64,000 nt of DNA from Methylobacterium sp. AMS5. GTDB lineage: Bacteria > Pseudomonadota > Alphaproteobacteria > Rhizobiales > Beijerinckiaceae. Location of the stretch: contig NZ_CP006992.1 of assembly GCF_001542815.1 (NCBI RefSeq), forward strand, positions 4,035,501 through 4,099,500. Reading direction: 5' to 3'. The notes beneath the pieces are model-generated. The model did no database searches. It was given only the letters and a program-made list of their open reading frames with translations, and was not told the DNA's origin. This document shows positions 62,760 to 64,000 of the stretch, piece by piece. How positions within the stretch are numbered: position 1 is the stretch's first letter; the number at the start of each line of letters is the position of its first letter. The translations under genes were made by a program, and so were the position numbers.

Positions 62760-63020
62760 GGTATCCTCCTGACGGCCGTCTCAGACGGTGTCTTGCGGTG
62801 TCTTCGAAGTCTGTCCTGGCTGTGAAATTGCCAAGCTGCCGGAATCGTTCCGTCCCTGGCGCTGAAAACGGCCGCCGAGGCCGCGCGTTCCCGTCCCCGG
62901 ATCCGTGCGCCCGGGCCCGCTCGCACGGGAGGAGGGTGGCGGAGCAGCAAGGGCTGCGCGCGCGGGACCGGCGGGCGGGATGGCCCCGCGCGCGAAAAAA
63001 ACGTCCGCCGAAGCGTGGTG

Positions 63021-64000
63021 TCAGGCCGCGAGCGTCCCTGCCGCCGGCGTTCCTGCCGACAGTCCCTCGGACCGCGTCGAGGTTTCGAGCAGGGCGGCGA
63101 TCTCGTGGATCGGCCGGGGCGGGCTGAACAGGTAACCCTGGACCTCCTGCGCACCCTCCGCCCGGACGGTGGCCAGCTGCGGCTCGGTCTCCACGCCCTC
63201 GACCAGCGTGGTGATGCCGAGGCTCGCCCCCAGGCTCACGATGGCGCGGATGATGGCGCCGGCCTCCGACTGCGCGGCGCAGTCGCGCACGAAGGAGCGG
63301 TCGATCTTGATCTTGTCGAACGGGAAGCGCCGCAGGTAGCTGATCGAGGAATAGCCCGTGCCGAAATCGTCCATGGAGATGCGCACCCCGAGCTTGCGCA
63401 GGGTATGGAGCGTCTCGAGATTCGCCTCGGTGTCGTCGAGCAGCACGCTCTCGGTAATCTCCAGTTCCAGCCGCGCCGCCTTGAGGCCGCTGCCCGCGAG
63501 CGCGCCGAGCGCGCTCTGGACGAAGCCGCGGTGGCGCAGTTGCAGCGGCGAGACGTTGACCGCGACGCTGATGTCGTCCGGCCAGGCGGCGGCATCACGG
63601 CAGGCCTGGCGCAGCACCCATTCGCCGATCGGCACGATCAGGCCGGTCTCCTCGGCCAGCGGGATGAACACCATCGGGCTCATGAGACCGCGCTCGGGAT
63701 GGCGCCAGCGCACCAGCGCCTCCATCCCGGTGATGCGGTTGTCGGACAGGTCCACGAGCGGCTGGTAATGCAGCTCGAACAGGCCCTGCTGGAGCGCCTC
63801 GCGCAGCTCGCGTTCGAGGTCGAGCCGCTCGCGCAGGGTCTCGTCCATCTGCGGCTCGAACAGGCGGCAGGTGCCGCGCCCCTCGGCCTTCGCCTCGTAG
63901 AGGGCCATGTCGGCCTCCTTGAGGAGGCGCTCGATGTTGTGCGGGACGCCGTCCTCGGACGCGGCGAGGGCGATGCCGGCGCTCATCCCGATCTCGACGG
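63021..64000 (-). CDS. GGDEF-EAL protein, C-terminal part (cut by window edge)
   Basis: The frame runs in from the right edge. About 45 residues of a GGDEF domain end (IERLLKEADMALYEAKAEGR) precede a full EAL domain: EALVRWRHPERGLMSPMVFI, then FVQSALGALAGSGL, LEITESVLLDD, MDDFGTGYSSISYLRRFPFD and KIDRSFVRD, with VEGVETEPQL and GAQEVQGYLFSPP. The EAL catalytic and metal residues are present, so it is probably an active c-di-GMP phosphodiesterase. Whether the GGDEF half is active cannot be seen. Confidence 0.92.
   Translation of the reverse strand, partial: VEIGMSAGIALAASEDGVPHNIERLLKEADMALYEAKAEGRGTCRLFEPQMDETLRERLDLERELREALQQGLFELHYQPLVDLSDNRITGMEALVRWRHPERGLMSPMVFIPLAEETGLIVPIGEWVLRQACRDAAAWPDDISVAVNVSPLQLRHRGFVQSALGALAGSGLKAARLELEITESVLLDDTEANLETLHTLRKLGVRISMDDFGTGYSSISYLRRFPFDKIKIDRSFVRDCAAQSEAGAIIRAIVSLGASLGITTLVEGVETEPQLATVRAEGAQEVQGYLFSPPRPIHEIAALLETSTRSEGLSAGTPAAGTLAA

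Noticed and set aside
1..64000. Prophage, CRISPR array or replication origin
   Set aside because: No phage structural genes, spaced repeats, or dnaA/parAB-type features were seen.

Overview
The window is high-GC DNA from an alphaproteobacterium, most likely a Methylobacterium/Methylorubrum-type methylotroph. The basis is the mesaconyl-CoA hydratase of the ethylmalonyl-CoA pathway (11514-12560), an intracellular cysteine-type polyhydroxybutyrate depolymerase (6830-8044), an alphaproteobacterial rpsU with a C-terminal extension, and the general gene style. The genus call is inference; no 16S rRNA is present.

Layout. 1-13250 is a stable core: a YbjN/proC/TetR operon, ubiK-like gene, OmpR-type two-component pair, GST, PHB depolymerase, rpsU, a single-domain response regulator, class II amidotransferase, TSUP exporter, mesaconyl-CoA hydratase, YggT and a tRNA-Ala(CGC). 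13250-41600 is accessory and decayed: CopG plus PHB-type esterase, an IS5 relic, a bile-salt-hydrolase-family gene split by one in-frame stop, a complete IS3/IS407-type element with a 4-bp target duplication, a chemoreceptor fragment, DegP-type protease, HdeA-like chaperone, a poly-proline peptide, a CLC chloride/proton antiporter gene cut by an IS5-type element, an RND efflux pair, a cysteine-rich secreted peptide gene, a CioAB/DUF2474 oxidase operon, a truncated FAD oxidoreductase and a three-repeat secreted protein.

41600-64000 is mostly core again: an epoxide-hydrolase-like protein, a FecCD-type metal-chelate ABC transporter, a translationally coupled acyl-CoA dehydrogenase/methyltransferase/cytochrome b/molybdopterin oxidoreductase operon, small unknown proteins, aldo/keto reductases, a second RND efflux pair, an Npt-like nucleotide carrier operon, rsmD, rluB with a very long disordered tail, a DUF1328 membrane peptide and the 3' part of a GGDEF-EAL gene.

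Several dispersed repeat families punctuate gene ends: R1 (about 105 bp when full, containing a hairpin), R2 (about 105 bp), R3 (67 bp with 15-bp inverted ends) and R4 (short hairpins). Four open reading frames take their stop codon from R1 or R2, so these elements appear to trim or terminate genes. The most unusual single item is the 77-residue secreted cysteine-rich peptide gene at 34118-34351.
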